This document shows positions 1-12,400 of a stretch of DNA of 64,000 nucleotides, piece by piece. The position numbers and the translations under genes are program-made. Position 1 is the first letter of the stretch, and each line of letters opens with the position of its first letter. Origin of the DNA: Cranoglanis bouderius (taxonomy: Eukaryota > Chordata > Actinopteri > Siluriformes > Cranoglanididae); assembly GCA_023630585.1 (NCBI GenBank), contig CM042544.1:16840256-16904255 (forward strand), in the 5' to 3' direction. A model generated the notes under the pieces. It saw nothing but the letters and a program-made list of their open reading frames with translations, did not search any database and had not been told where the DNA came from.

Positions 1-172
1 ATGACTAAAATAAGTTTTTGTTTTTCACTGATCTTATTTCCATGTTTTGTTTCTGTCTGAACGAGTGAACAGACAGTGTCAGACTTGTCAAAATGTCTGG
101 CAAAAAATGGGTTTGTTTTTTTACAGCCAAAAATACACCACTTTATTTTTATGATCCTTATTTATATGTAAA

Positions 173-253
<81 letters not shown>

Positions 254-829
254 TTTTATTTATTTAGTCTGGTTATTTTTGACAAGTTGGTAAAGTGTGA
301 ATTTGCCATGTCAAAACAATCAGACCATGATGCACAAGCTCTGCTAGATTTATAGTGTGTCAAGATGCAGGAGAGACCTACAGAGTGCTCAAAAGGACAA
401 AAATAGATAAATCTGATATTTCTTTGTGTCATTTGTTATGCACTTGAATTAAGGCACCAAATGAAGTCCTTTTCACACCTAACAAATTAAGTAAATAACT
501 AAAAAATAATCAGTTTAGCAACAGGTAATAAATGGTACATTTATTTAAAAAAAAAAAATCAACAAACGAGGCATGAGTGGTACTTTTTTCTATCAGAGAA
601 CTTGTGCAATCAGCGTGAAACCAAGGGGTGACTATATCAGTGCAAAATAATTCCGTCTCACATTAATCATTACTATCAGAATACTATCATCAAAGTGAAT
701 GTGTCCCAAGATTAGAGAGACTCTGACCACTTCTAAAAGGATGTCAACTGAGATCACAACTTTTCAAGTGCATTTTGCATAAAAAACTGTTAGTGTATAT
801 ACTAATCAAATAATTGCATATACATTCAT
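1..829. other. mtbp intron, left edge
   Basis: AT-rich with the (TA)n tract and an A-run near 548. No mtbp exon recognised. Confidence 0.6.
172..250. repeat. (TA)n microsatellite
   Basis: An uninterrupted alternating TA tract of nearly 80 bases in an mtbp intron. Confidence 0.95.
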
Positions 830-1880
830 GAAGCACTTTATAAGGAACCATATAATAATACTGGGCAGGGCCTCCCTTTGCTCTCAAAACAGCCTCAATT
901 CTTCCTGGCAGTGATTCCACAAGATGTTGGAAACATTCCTTTGAGATTCTGGTCCATGTTGACATGATTGCATCATGCAATTCCTGCAGATTTTTCAAGT
1001 GAACTTTCATGCTGTGAATCTCCCGTTCTACCACATCCCAACGGTGTTCTATTGGATTTAGATCTGGTGACTGGGAAGGCCACTGAACAACACTGAACTC
1101 ATTGTCATGTTCGTGGAACCAGTTTGAGATGTATTTTGCTTTGTGACATGGTGCGTTATCATGCTGGAAGTAGCCATTAGAAGATGGTAAATTGTGGTCA
1201 TGAAGGGATTCACATGGTCAGCAACAATACTCAAAGAAGCTGTGGCATTTAAATGATGATTGATTGGTATTAACAGGCCCAAAGTGTGAAAACATTCCCC
1301 ACACCATTACACCACCTCCACCAGCCTGGACTGTTGACACAAGGCAGGTTGGGTCCATGGATTCATGCTGTTGGTGCCTACCATTCTGCATTCTGACCCT
1401 ACCATCTGTGTGCCTAAGTGGAAATCAATATTCAGACCAGGCTGCATTTTTCCAATTTGAAACTGTCCAGTTTTGGTTAGCCTGTGCCCAATGCAGCCTC
1501 AGCTTTCGGTTTTTGGCTGACAGAAGTGGAAACTGACTTGGTCTACTACTGTTGTAGCCCATCCGCCTCAAGGTTTGACATGTTGTGCATTCTGAGATGC
1601 TTTTCTGCTCACCACAATTGTACAGAGTGTTTATCTGAGTTACGGTAGCCTTTACTCAGTACTCAAACCAGCCCGTCTGGCACCAAACAATAATGCCACG
1701 TTCAGAATCAATGAGATCACATTTTTCCCCCCATTCTCATGGTTGATGTGAACATTACCCGAAGCTGCTGGCCCGTATCTGCATTTTATGCATTGTACTG
1801 CTGTCATATGATTGGCTGATTAGATAATTGCATGAACGATTAGGTGTACTGGTGTTCCTAATAAAGTGCTCAGTGAGTGT
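830..1880 (-). mobile_element. Tc1-like transposon, degenerate (family A)
   Basis: Transposase remnants on the - strand include GLLIPINHHLNATASLSIVA and DHVNPFM (1282-1058) and, in another frame, KECFQHLVESLPGRIEAVLR before the terminus (1034-744 frame). Ends resemble CACTTTATTAGGAAC-type inverted repeats: agcactttataaggaacc near 831 and gttcctaataaagtgctcag near 1854. Several frameshifts make it inactive. Two further copies of this family are at 15110-15830 and 56246-56794. It lies in an mtbp intron. Confidence 0.85.
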
Positions 1881-2439
1881 AAGTGTAGCTGTTTTCCTCC
1901 TGGAGGGGAAAAAAACGAGATCTGAAATGTATGCAATGATTTCAATGTGATTTCAAGAAGTGTCGTAATAAATGTAGTGAAAAATGCTCACAAATAGGCA
2001 AGGATTCTGAAGGTTAAGACCTTTGATGAACCCATTATATAAATTCCTGTCTAACTAGCTTTCTAGATTGGTGTGTCTCAGGCAGATGGCATGGCAGCAC
2101 AAAATGTACCACAACTAATCTGTTCTTGCTCTATAAGTCAAAAGGATTCAGCAGGCACCTATAATACATCCACTTAATGCCTCCATCTGGCTGCCTGCTT
2201 ACCCACCTCTCTCATCACATTTTATGGCCCCTTCACCGCTCTGCCTTTTGTCGTCGTTTCCTTAACAGACTGTCTGAGATGTGCAATTACAATCAATTAC
2301 TTGTGGTTTACTAAGGCTTGCTGTAAATGACTCTTACATAAGTGTTTCGCGTCTGTGTGTTCGTTAACTCCAGCTTATGTAGCCTAAGTCTGAATGGGAT
2401 ACCTTATACTTTGTTGATGTGTTCTTACAATGTGTGTAG
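1881..2439. other. mtbp intron
   Basis: I see no exon or repeat here; it leads up to the acceptor at 2439. Confidence 0.6.
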
Positions 2440-2535
2440 GGACAATGTGTTCCAGCTGTCGCCTGATCTCACTCCAAGAAAAGTGACCAGGCTCCAGTTC
2501 AGGCAAGCAGCCAGCGCCTACTACCATGGCATAGA
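2440..2535 (+). CDS. mtbp: mtbp exon (first in window)
   Basis: The acceptor tgtgtgtag precedes base 2440 and the donor GTGAGT follows 2535. The exon starts with the third base of a codon and ends with two bases (GA) completed by the next exon to Glu. It encodes DNVFQLSPDLTPRK and continues to AYYHGI. Confidence 0.88.
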
Positions 2536-5349
2536 GTGAGTGTAAACCCACGGTTATAGCATCATCAGCCATTCACTCACTTCATTCAGCAGTGTTTTTT
2601 CCTAATCCTAAGCTGTATGCGCTTGTGCAGGTTTTGCTTGGACGAGCGGAAGGCTCTGGAGAGAGACTGCGGATTTGCACGCCTGCAGTCGCGGCTAATC
2701 CGCTTCGAGACCCAGACTACATGCTGTAAGGAGCCGTGCCCTGTGCCGCTGGCTCTGAGCCCTATGCCCGCACCTACTCCCTCGCCCTCTGAACCTGGCA
2801 ACGTACCAGATGGAGAAGCTGCACAGAACGAACCACCTCGTCTCAAACGCCGCTCCCACGAACCAGATGTGCGCGCGCACCAGCAAAAAAGGTCAGGGTT
2901 TTCAGCATGGATCACTCACTTAAATGATAAATTAAACACAGTGATGACACCCATTAATCACTCAGTGAGCCATTAAGTATTTTGTTTGGGCAATTCTTTT
3001 AAACAGTGCTCTTAAGGATTTACTCGTTTTATTTTTAGACTTCGTGGTGTTGAAAAATGATCAAAGCAGTGGAATAAATCTGTTAGGGGATGTTCCATAA
3101 TGGATGATAAATTCTCCTCATTTGTCTTCTTTGAGCACATTCGAGTGTTCTCTCTATTACCCTCGAGATGTTTTGTAAGCACTAGCCTTTCCATTGACCT
3201 CCTTGACAGGGTGCAGAAACATTTTCCCACCCCATTTCACACCACTCTTCACCTATTTTCAGCATTCATGGTAAAAATCGAGTCCATATATGCATTGGAT
3301 GCATTTAGTGACATGACCAGGAGATTAAACTTCATTACTTAGAAAGCGTAGCTGTGTTGAATATCAAATGCTGTGTCTTCAGAAATGTGCTTTCTTTGTA
3401 AATGCCGTACACATAGCTGCTCAGTCAATTTGCCTTCAGTCTGTGTTGGTGTACTCATTTTATTGATGCTCTTATAATAGCCTTTTATATGCCTCTTGTG
3501 TCCAATTTATATTTTGCATTGATCTCTTGAAATGCCATAGTGATTAAGAAAACATTAAGGCAAGGCCAGTAATATTTCAGTGCTGCCAAAGTGTTGATGT
3601 AGGTCAAGGACAATTGAAATTGGTTTAATAACTACATTCGCTCATTTGGCTGATGTTTTTATCCAAAGTGACTTGCAACCGAAACTGGGCATGTGAAGGT
3701 TTAAGGGTCTTGCGCAAAAATTTGCCCAAGAATTTCTTTTTTTTTTTTTTTTTTTTTTTTGTACTTTTTTCACTATCAATTGTGTGTTTATATGAATTTT
3801 TAACACAGGTTGGCCAAGTCAGAGAGCAGTGAGTCTCTGGGCTCTCAGTGCAGTGGGGGTAGTGGTACACACCCAGCCGTGAGAGCTCTGCAGCAGCAGT
3901 CAGGCCGTTCTCGTTCCTGCTCCAGCTCAACCAGACGCTCCACTGCTGGAGCTGAAAGTTCCCACGAGCCTCCAGCCAGCCAGAAATGTAGCCAGGGCCA
4001 AGCTGAGTCGCGTTCACAGAAACACAATCGGGTGAGAGCACACACTCCACACTTCAAGTATAATATTTGGATTTAGTCACACTGAATATTCCGATTTAAA
4101 AGAAAACAAAAAAACTTGAGCTAGAGTTTGCATTTAGACAGCTGAACTGCCATTCAGTTATCAGTGCTGATGGAAAGGCATGATCAGCCTTCTACACTGT
4201 ACACACACTGCTCTTATCAGTGGGTGTGTGAGGCTCTTCCTGTAGAGCAGGAATGCAGGCTTTGTTGCACGGTGTGTGCGCTTGTCATTTATGTGTCTTT
4301 TGGGTGTTTTGAAATTCTTTGTTTTTTTTCCCCCCCAGATGCTGAAGGAGGTGGTTGCAAACACACTGAAGCGCTATAACATCACCAGTGAGCACAAGTG
4401 TTTCAAGGCCTGCAGTCAAAGACTTTTCGATGTATCAAAGCTCTATCTGAAGGTATATGCTGGAAAAAAGCTGAGTAGCAACAATGGATGCTGTAGGCTG
4501 GATAGGCAGACAAGTGCAGTGTGATTATTGGTAAAATATTAATCAGCACTATGAGTCAGAGTTTATTCCCTACTCGTTTAAGGGGTTCCGTGATGCACAG
4601 AGTTTCCATTCTCATTCAGAATAATGGGTAAGTTATGGGAAATTACAACTGAGGTTTTTTTTGCATAATTTACACTACCTACGCTAATGAAAGCACAGTT
4701 CTAACACCTCAGTACATAATAAGGCTCTGTGTAAACTTCTAAGTAAGTGTTTCTATTCATGTACAGTCAAAAGAGAACATTATTAACAGTGGATCATCTT
4801 TGCGATCAAAATAAGTGACACTGTTTGTGATATTTCTGTCTGATGAACCAGTTCTAGCCTGGTTATGAATGCTGATTCAAAGCAAAGTCTGTCCACACTG
4901 CTCCACAGTTTCTACATCCTACATCATGATGAGGAAAATGTGTTTTCTATATGCCAAGATATTAGCACCACCTACACAACCTTTTATTCAGAAGCTTGAC
5001 TTCTTATTAACTGTGGTATTTTTTTGGGACAGGACCTAAAAACGTCACGCGGTCTCCATGAGGAAATGAGAAATGCAGCTGGTCGAAATGCTAAGCAGGT
5101 AAAGTGTCCATCTGCCTCACACTTACTCACACGTTTCTATTTAGCTACGAAAGGGGTTTTTTCAAAGCTCACCAAACTTTCTGGAAATGACAAAATGTGT
5201 TTTTTTTTTTGTTTTGTTTTTGTTTGTTTTTTTCCTGGCTGGATTAAATGCAGTTGAAATGTAGTTATCATTATGTGATCATCATTTCATTCAGTTCTCT
5301 CTGACCTCTGCAGGTGATCGACTGGGTTGTGGAGAAAACCAAAAAATGA
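2440..5349 (+). CDS. mtbp: MDM2-binding protein (mtbp), 3' part, six exons
   Basis: Coding exons at 2440-2535, 2631-2891, 3809-4031, 4339-4452, 5033-5098 and 5314-5349 join in phase and encode about 264 C-terminal residues; earlier exons lie off the left edge. MTBP is a nuclear protein that binds MDM2 and, with Treslin/TICRR, loads CDC45 to fire replication origins; it is regarded as the metazoan counterpart of yeast Sld7. The order seen is: a conserved block with LTPRKVTRLQFRQAASAYY, a cysteine-containing stretch, a Pro/Ser/Arg-rich linker, then the conserved C-terminus with KCFKACSQRLFDVSKLYLK, DLKTSRGLHEEM and VIDWVVEKTKK. From family knowledge the C-terminal domain contributes DNA binding. 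The identification rests on remembered similarity to vertebrate MTBP C-termini and on the neighbour sntb1. All five introns are GT-AG. A Tc1 relic lies just upstream and another just after the 3' end. Confidence 0.9.
2631..2891 (+). CDS. mtbp: mtbp exon
   Basis: It follows a very short 95-bp intron; acceptor gcttgtgcag, donor GTCAGG. It encodes EFCLDERKALERDCGF and a proline-rich stretch (ALSPMPAPTPSPSEPG), ending in basic residues. The open frame on the opposite strand over this exon is only a shadow. Confidence 0.88.
3625..3720. repeat. Degenerate fish interspersed repeat
   Basis: The stretch ttggctgatgtttttatcca then aagtgacttgcaacc is a diverged form of a motif (TTATCCAAAGCGACTTACA) I recall as widespread in fish genomes. 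Class not assigned. A T-tract follows at 3739-3762. mtbp intron. Confidence 0.45.
3809..4031 (+). CDS. mtbp: mtbp exon, Ser/Arg-rich linker
   Basis: Acceptor tttaacacag, donor GTGAGA. It encodes a low-complexity serine-rich and arginine-rich linker (for example SGRSRSCSSSTRRS) that ends in QKHNR before the conserved C-terminal domain. Composition suggests disorder and possible phosphorylation; that is inference. Confidence 0.88.
4339..4452 (+). CDS. mtbp: mtbp exon, start of C-terminal conserved domain
   Basis: Acceptor follows a C-rich tract (cccccccag), donor GTATAT. The exon is 38 codons in phase 0, beginning MLKEVVANTLKRY and ending LFDVSKLYLK, which matches the conserved MTBP C-terminal domain as I recall it. 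Confidence 0.9.
4453..5032. other. mtbp intron
   Basis: Nothing recognised apart from the donor and acceptor. Confidence 0.6.
5033..5098 (+). CDS. mtbp: mtbp exon
   Basis: A 22-codon phase-0 exon, DLKTSRGLHEEMRNAAGRNA then KQ, with acceptor ttgggacag and donor GTAAAG. Confidence 0.88.
5314..5349 (+). CDS. mtbp: mtbp terminal coding exon
   Basis: It encodes VIDWVVEKTKK followed by TGA at 5347-5349. The acceptor is gacctctgcag. A short 3' UTR follows. Confidence 0.9.
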   Translation: MIDWVVEKTKK

Positions 5350-5426
5350 TGTGTACATCAAAGGTGTGTACACACCATGTGTTCAGCTATTTTACATTAT
5401 GTAGTGTCTGTATGATGTCAGTGTGT

Positions 5427-5432
5427 ATTAAA
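5427..5432 (+). promoter_or_regulatory. Putative polyadenylation signal of mtbp (ATTAAA)
   Basis: ATTAAA lies about 80 bases after the mtbp stop codon and is followed by a GT/T-rich stretch (gtgtgttttattttat), the usual arrangement of a cleavage site. Positional inference only. Confidence 0.5.
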
Positions 5433-5643
5433 GTGTGTTTTATTTTATAGCCATGCTTCTTTGTCATATAATCAGGAATGTACTTGTTTATTTTGGTATG
5501 TTAAAAATTAATTAGATGCTGGACACATTAGATGATTGTGTTCAAATTATTTCAGCATTTGGCTGCAAAAAGTTCCTTTTTACAGCCCGTCATGATTGCA
5601 CTACATTTATTTTACGAACATAATGTCATTTGCATTAGGCAAA

Positions 5644-6265
5644 TACACCGATCAGCCATAATATTAAAACCACCTGCCTAATATTGCGTAGGTCTCTCTT
5701 GTGTCGCCAAAACAGCTCTGACCCTTCGAGGCATGGACTCCACAAGACCTCTGAAGGTGTGCTGTGGTATCTGGCACCAAGACGTTAGCAGCAGAACTTT
5801 TAAGTCCTGCAAGTTGCGAGGTGGGGCGTCCATGGATTGGACTTGTTTGTCCAGCACATCCCACAGATGCTTGATTGGATTGAGATCTGGGGAATTTGGA
5901 GGCCAAGTCAACACCTTGAACTCTTTGTCATGTTCCTCAAACCATTTCTGAACAATTTTTGCAGTGTGGCAGGGTCCATTATCCTGCTGAAAGAGGCCAC
6001 TGCCATTAGGGAATACTGTTGCCATGAAGGGGTGTACTTGGTCTGCAAAAATGTTTAGGTAGGTGGTACATGTCGGTGTTGCTCAGATCCTTACGCTTGA
6101 CCATTTTTCCTGCTTCCAACACATCAACTTCGAGAACTGACTGTTCACTTGCTGCCTGATATACCCCCCTCCCTCTCCCTCCTCCCTCAGGTGCCATTGT
6201 AACAAGATGATCAGTGTTATTAATTTCACCTGTCAGTGGTTTTAATGTTATGGCTGATTGGTGTA
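5644..6265 (-). mobile_element. Short Tc1-like transposon with transposase C-terminus
   Basis: Terminal inverted repeats CACCGATCAGCCATAATATT and the complement of its mate (aatgttatggctgattggtg) are flanked by TA. The - strand keeps only the C-terminal third of a DD34E transposase: LFQQDNGPCHTAKIVQKW, then SPDLNPIKHLWDV and LVESMPRRVRAVLA. The third catalytic residue is Lys instead of Glu (NPIK for NPIE). It is an internally deleted, non-autonomous copy about 300 bp downstream of mtbp. Confidence 0.88.
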
Positions 6266-7018
6266 TACCATCATATTTATTAAATGGAGCCATTAGAACT
6301 CCATTTACCTTAACTTATTAATGAACTTATTTCTGAACATTTTACCCACAGAATCAATTACACTGTTACATTTAATCGTTTGAAAAGGCAGCTGGGATAT
6401 AGTAACACTCTTGGGTTTTGATTATGGTCAGAGAATGTGAATGTTTCCAATTGCAGTACAACACACTCAACCCCTGAAATAATTATAGTTACTCATCAGT
6501 TTCCACTGATCTCCATTAAAAAAAAAAAAACATTATTTCATTATGAGCAATTGACCTAGAAAGGACTAGGATGGACTGGATGAGCAGTTGAGATGTATTA
6601 ATGGCAGTACAATATTTATATTGTGGAAATGTCTTAAGTTTTCTGGCAACCACAAAATGGTGAAGGAAACAAAACACTATAAATCAGTAACCCAGGGCTG
6701 GGTAGTTCTTTGATCAATGTCCAAATATCATAAGCAGACATTTTCATAGGAATGGTTTCCTTTGAATTGTAGAAAAATCAAATGGAAAAAGAAGTTTGGC
6801 CTCCTTACCCCCCAACATCATTTCTAGTAGCTAAGCATTCATTCAAAGCACCAGCCAACCTTGAAATTGGCAACACACGAGCAGTGTAATGAAAAGTAAA
6901 AACACTTCAGCTGCACTTCCACTTGATCTCCCTGTTGGCTTAGCTTGGATGACCTCATCTCTCTGGTTTGGTGTTCATCCCTCAGTTCACAAGACAGTGT
7001 AAGGAAATTCTCTGTATA
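6266..7018. other. Intergenic, mtbp-sntb1
   Basis: Unique-looking sequence with no gene or repeat that I can name. Confidence 0.55.
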
Positions 7019-7543
7019 TACAGTACTGTGCAAAAGTTTTAGGCACCCTGTTTTTTGTTTTTTTTTTAGTACAAACTTTATATATTTTTATTTTATGACT
7101 TCTACATTATCAAGTTTTCTAGCACAAAATTAAATGTTACAGAAAAACGTTTGTATGTCATTAAAGAAAGCAGCATCTTACGTAAGAGACACTTTTCAGA
7201 CAAAAAACACAATGAAGGCTGCTGGGTTTTGCTGCAAAAAATAAGAAGCGAGTGCGAAAGTCAAATTCTCCAGAATTACTGTGTCTGGTTCTGCAAGATG
7301 CTCAATAAAACTTACCAGCTCATTTCCTTATAAAACTGCACAAATTGTACAGGAGACTACTATTTTTTTGTTTGTTTGTTTGTTTTTTTGTCACACCAAA
7401 TATTGACTTTTTGTTTTATTTACTGCTCTTTACAGTATTTTTTTTATTTTTTAAATGTAGAAGCATTTAATTTCATAATTTTGAAGGCGTCTTTGATCTA
7501 CAGCGTTTCTTTGCATGTGCAAAGACTTTTGCACAGTACTGTG
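7019..7543. mobile_element. Non-autonomous Tc1/mariner-type element with long inverted ends
   Basis: The left end cagtactgtgcaaaagtttt and the right end, complement of aaagacttttgcacagtact, form terminal inverted repeats flanked by TA on the left. The interior has no recognisable transposase; the short open frames inside are not convincing. It lies between mtbp and sntb1. Confidence 0.8.
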
Positions 7544-8926
7544 CATGCTTGAATGAACCATTGAAGCATGACGGTTCTACTTCCCTTTGAAAGGGTAAGT
7601 TAGTTTATGTCCATTATATGATTAAGAAATTTTTGGTACATCCTGGGTGCCTGGAGGACTTTGGGGGAGTGTAGCTCACCAGGTGTCAGTGCTTTTGCTG
7701 GTTTTGGGGTTTACACCTAGAATTGCATTTACTAGTTTACTCTAAACAGCATATATCCAACAGATTTTTATATACCTTTAAAAATATTGTGTATATATTC
7801 TAGATGAATTTACCCTTTGCTCTGATATACTGCAGACCTGACTTTCCAATCTCACATAAAAGGTAATGTGCATCCTCTTGAAGCAATGCCCTTTCATCAG
7901 CTGCCCCCTGGCACCGCTTGTCCAGTGTGGGCTGAAAGGGTTCTCGCTTTTGGCAGTACTACGGCCTGCATTCCAGTCTCACAGAGGCCTATTGTTCTTT
8001 CATCGGGTGCTCAGAGGCCTGGTGGTAAATGGGGAGTTGTACAACATGTTGGCAACCTCAACAGCTCTCAAAAACAGATTGCAAGACGAGCTCACTGACT
8101 GTGGGAGCAGAAACTGCTGGTCTAGTGTTCAAGTGTTGCTTTAAATTCCAGCTGGCTTTCTTAAGTTTATTTTGAAAAACAGGCATTTTGTAATTTATGT
8201 AGCAATACCCAGGGTGGTGTTCAATCTGCAACTTGTTTATGGTATTTAAATCGGATTACAGGATGAGGTTTTGCAGAAATAACAACGAACTTTTATTGAT
8301 TCTGAAGCATTTGAACCCGTGTTTTCTTTGGACATTTGCATTTCTCAGAACCTGATACATTTTATTTGTGAATGTAGGCAGGCCCTGTTCATTTTTACAC
8401 AAATACAATGGGAAATTAAGTAAGCTGATACTTCCCTAAGCAATGCAAAAGAGCCACTTGTACCACTTCCCCTAAGCCTCTTCTACAATCACAAGTAAGA
8501 CCCTGTTTTGTCTTTTGGTAGTGACAGTGTAACTGAGTGTCATCCCACTGGGGCCTCAATAATTGTTTTTATAACTCAGAACCTGCTTAGGTTTTGTAAT
8601 TTGCATGCTGTTATCCAGCACTGGCCTTTGTATGAGCATAGTTTGACTATAAAATGGCTTCAGGCAACAGAAATATTCAGCAATGATTAGGTTGCCTGAC
8701 ATTTCCAGGAAAATTTCACATAACTAACAGGATTGACAGTGAAATAATTTTTCATGGTACAGCAGATAGTCCCAGTTGCTTCTGCCCACTCTCATGACCC
8801 TGATGGACTGTGTTGAAATGTTGCTTATGATTAATACTCCAATGTCCTTTCACTTAAAGCTCCAGAGGACCAAACCTTCCAAATAAAAGCACCACACACA
8901 GAAACGGGACACATGTTTACACTGTG

Positions 8927-8957
<31 letters not shown>

Positions 8958-9383
8958 TTTTTTTTCTAATCATATTTAGCTGCCAGAATCATGACAGATC
9001 TACTTACAGTTCCCGTACAGATAAGTCTCATTATCGTGTCATGTTAAGTGCTTAATACTGTTCAATCGGATGAACTCTAAAGCAATACGTAGTACTTTGT
9101 GTACGGCTGATTACAAGTTAGTGTTCATTCTGACTTTGATCATTTTGTCTTAGCATAATCATTGTGTGTGGAATTGATTGTGTTTCACTCTAAAAGACAA
9201 ATCAGATCATTGCTTTAAAAAAAAAGTAACCCATGGATATTTACCACTGCTCTTTTTCTTACTAGTCTTTCAGACATTTCAGTTCCGTTTTGTCCTGGTC
9301 ATACAGTTCAAAACTCTGTCTGCTCCTTTGGGACCAACTGTGTCCTTGTTTGTGAGTTTCATTAAACAGTTCAGAAGTTCATT
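7544..9383 (-). other. Presumed sntb1 3' UTR and intergenic DNA
   Basis: Follows the sntb1 stop on the - strand. Candidate - strand AATAAA signals (tttatt on +) are at 8361-8366, 8292-8297 and 8166-8171. A GC-richer block at 7866-8150 has overlapping + strand frames with no recognised similarity. Confidence 0.45.
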
Positions 9384-9476
9384 TCAGGCCAGTAATCCCA
9401 GTCTGGCGATCTTCGCTGAAAGGAAGGAGTGAAGAATGAAGACAATGGGCTTGGGACACGAGTGCAGGTCCAGTTG
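9384..9476 (-). CDS. sntb1: sntb1 exon 7 (C-terminus and stop)
   Basis: Acceptor CTATTTTCAG. It encodes QLDLHSCPKPIVFILHSFLS followed by AKIARLGLLA and TGA (9384-9386). It completes the syntrophin-unique domain that binds dystrophin-family proteins. Found by translating the region by hand. Confidence 0.93.
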   Translation of the reverse strand, partial: QLDLHSCPKPIVFILHSFLSAKIARLGLLA

Positions 9477-12400
9477 CTGAAAATAGAACAAACGACAAGC
9501 ACTTGATCTGAAAATAGAAGCTACTGATGAAACAACCATATGATAAGTGACACAAAAATCCCCTGAAAAAAAAGGCAGGTAAAATATATATAAGCAAGGT
9601 TTTTTTTTTTTAAACTCACAATTTCACCCTCCTTGCCTCCGAAATCCAAATAGAGCATCCGCACCCCGTCATCTGAGGACATGCGGAGTTTCTCAAAAGG
9701 GTAGCTGAATAGAGGATGACCATTAGGAGGTTCTCCTTCGGGCAACACAGAGAAGCCCAGCTCATAGTGAATGACCAGCCTGCAGTCCTGACCCTTATAC
9801 ATGCAACCTGAAACAAAGGGACAGGCTTCATTAAAGATTAGTCCTGAACAGAAATGCACACAGGGGTGTGTTTCCCATTACAAATAAAGACCTACATATA
9901 CTAGTTAGGATTTTTAGACTTAGCTGAAGTTATAACTTATAATAAATCGCCTCCAACCTTTTATTTGGTTTTTGTTTTTAGCTCAACCTCAATTTTTTTT
10001 GTGAAAGATGTACTGTACTTACTGATTAATATCACAGCGCATTTGAGAATCTCCTTCATGTATGTTCTACAGATTTGCTGAAGCTACTGAAAGCAATCTC
10101 AAGTCTGATGTTATACTGCAGAGGCTAGATAAATTCTATGTGGATTGTGCAATAACACAACATTGAGTAACTTACTAGCTCTGGTTACTACCACCCAATC
10201 CATCCCATAATATGTCTCATAACTTTCCCCCTTGCTTCAGTTGCCTCTTCCTATAAATGTTCATCAAACACATGTTGAAAGCCTAGAATTATCAGCTTTA
10301 TACACCAGTGTACACCAGTAAGCTACCTGCTTAACTACTTCCTTTTGCTACGGATCTAGGAAATCAGAATTCCATACACTAGATGTAAATGCTTGTGAGC
10401 ATTCTTGAGGAGGAAGGCCATGAACAGGGTTTAGATACCACAACAGGATCACACGGAGTGCATAAAACACACACAGTTAAGCAGCTTAGCCCCCGCTTTC
10501 ACTATTTCAACCTCAAGTAAGTATGATGCTGTCAGATGAGTTGGAGTCCACAAAAAAAAAAAAAAAAAAAAAAAAAAGTATATCGGACTGAAGGGTCAAA
10601 CCACATGTAGGCTAAATGAAAGCAAGCGGTGACTAAATAGGCACTGTGAAAACGAAGGCCAATATTGAGTATGCAAGAGTCATTAAGATGTAAACTGAAT
10701 CAGATGTCCTTGCACTGATAAGAGAGAAATGCTGTAAATGTGGAAAATGGACCACTAATAGACGGAAAAAAAGTAAGCGGATTACTATTAGATTGGATGT
10801 TTTTATTTTATTGCTATTCTTTTGCAAAGCTTGATGCTAAAATTACAAACTCAACTTTTCCTGTGTTCTTATGAACAGACTGGAAGTGTTGAATTGTAAT
10901 AACATATTTTATATTACCTAGAATAATAGTGAAGTTGTATTAAAAAAAACAAAACTGTTCCAGTACAGTGTGGTTAATAATAACTATCATTTTGTACACA
11001 GAATATAAATCATTTAAGTCACTAATAAATTTACTATACATCTATGAGACTACAAATCATGAACAGTATATTTAACAAAATGTCCCAAGATTAAGGTAGT
11101 AATACAGTAGGTCTAATTATGCTTTCAATCTGGATTTTAAGATTGAGACTACCGTTCCTAATGTGCTCTGTAACATTATTCCAGAGTTTGGGGGCGATGC
11201 AAGAGAAATATCTTCCGCCGGTTGAGCTGTGACTAATCCTCAGGACCAACAGCAGTGTCCAAAGGGTGTTGAGTAAAGGCATTGGACAGCATCAACTCAG
11301 GCGTACAGAGTTTTGCGTGTATTTAATCACACTCTTCCAGAATCAGGCTATGTAGAAATTAGACAATTCATTTGTAATGGCAAGAAGCAAAGAAATGAAT
11401 GTCAGTGTCTCAAACTTCATGAGTCACTACACAGCAAAAGCAGTTAATTAGAAGCCCGAATTCAACTCTTGGTAAAATGTTTAGCCTGCCAAGTTGAGAT
11501 CACGATGCTTGTTGGCCAGATTTCCAGCCAACTTCCTTGTGTGGGTTGTCTTGCAGCTGAGGGACTTACAACACCTTTAACCTACTGATTTTGTTATCTA
11601 TAATTCGCTGCCTGTATTCAGCCAGTTAGAATGCAATTTAAATTTTTTTGGCTCTAGGCAAAATGCAATGTTGTAAGCGTGGGCCTATTTAAATGCAGCA
11701 TTGAAAGTATCAATTGTTACACAATCGAATCATCATCTACATCTTACTATTAAAAATACAGGGTGTCCCAAAAGTTCCATACACAGGGGAAATTAACAAA
11801 CTTTCCCCTAATTTTTCATACCCAGTTTATGTTATTGTTTATATATACATATATATATTTTTTTTTTTCTTCAGCCTTTAAGAATGCCTTTGACAAAAGA
11901 AGAACGTATTGAAATCATTCTCATGACTGGATCGGGAAGCTGTCACAAGGTTTCACAGGAAAACTTTCACAGGAAACATGGCAAGCACATCACATACCAC
12001 ACTGTTGCCAAACTTATTAACAAATTCAGAAAGACCGGAAGTGTTGCGGACCAACCGAGAAGTGAACGTCCACGAATATCCACTGACGGAGGCACAACCG
12101 ACGTGGTGCTGGCAAACATAGTTCCCTATATATGGAGACTTTTGGGACACCCTTTATATTAAACTTTTGATACCCTGTGCAACTCTACTAAAGACTGTAC
12201 AGTTAAATACGTAAAGAAGGCCTAAGAAAATACCTAAAAATCACACTTATTAGGGTAGCTTCAACCAACTCCAGGTGTACATTCCTGTGCCAATCCTACA
12301 TTATAAAGCTTAACATTCCTTCTCTAGGAGGGTGGACTCCTGAGATTAGAACTAATGCCAATGGGAGGGAAGCGTATTACATATCACAATAAAGCACTCT

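Noticed and set aside
2586..2915. 109-codon - strand frame
   Set aside because: Shadow of an mtbp exon, whose + strand frame fits phase and splice sites.
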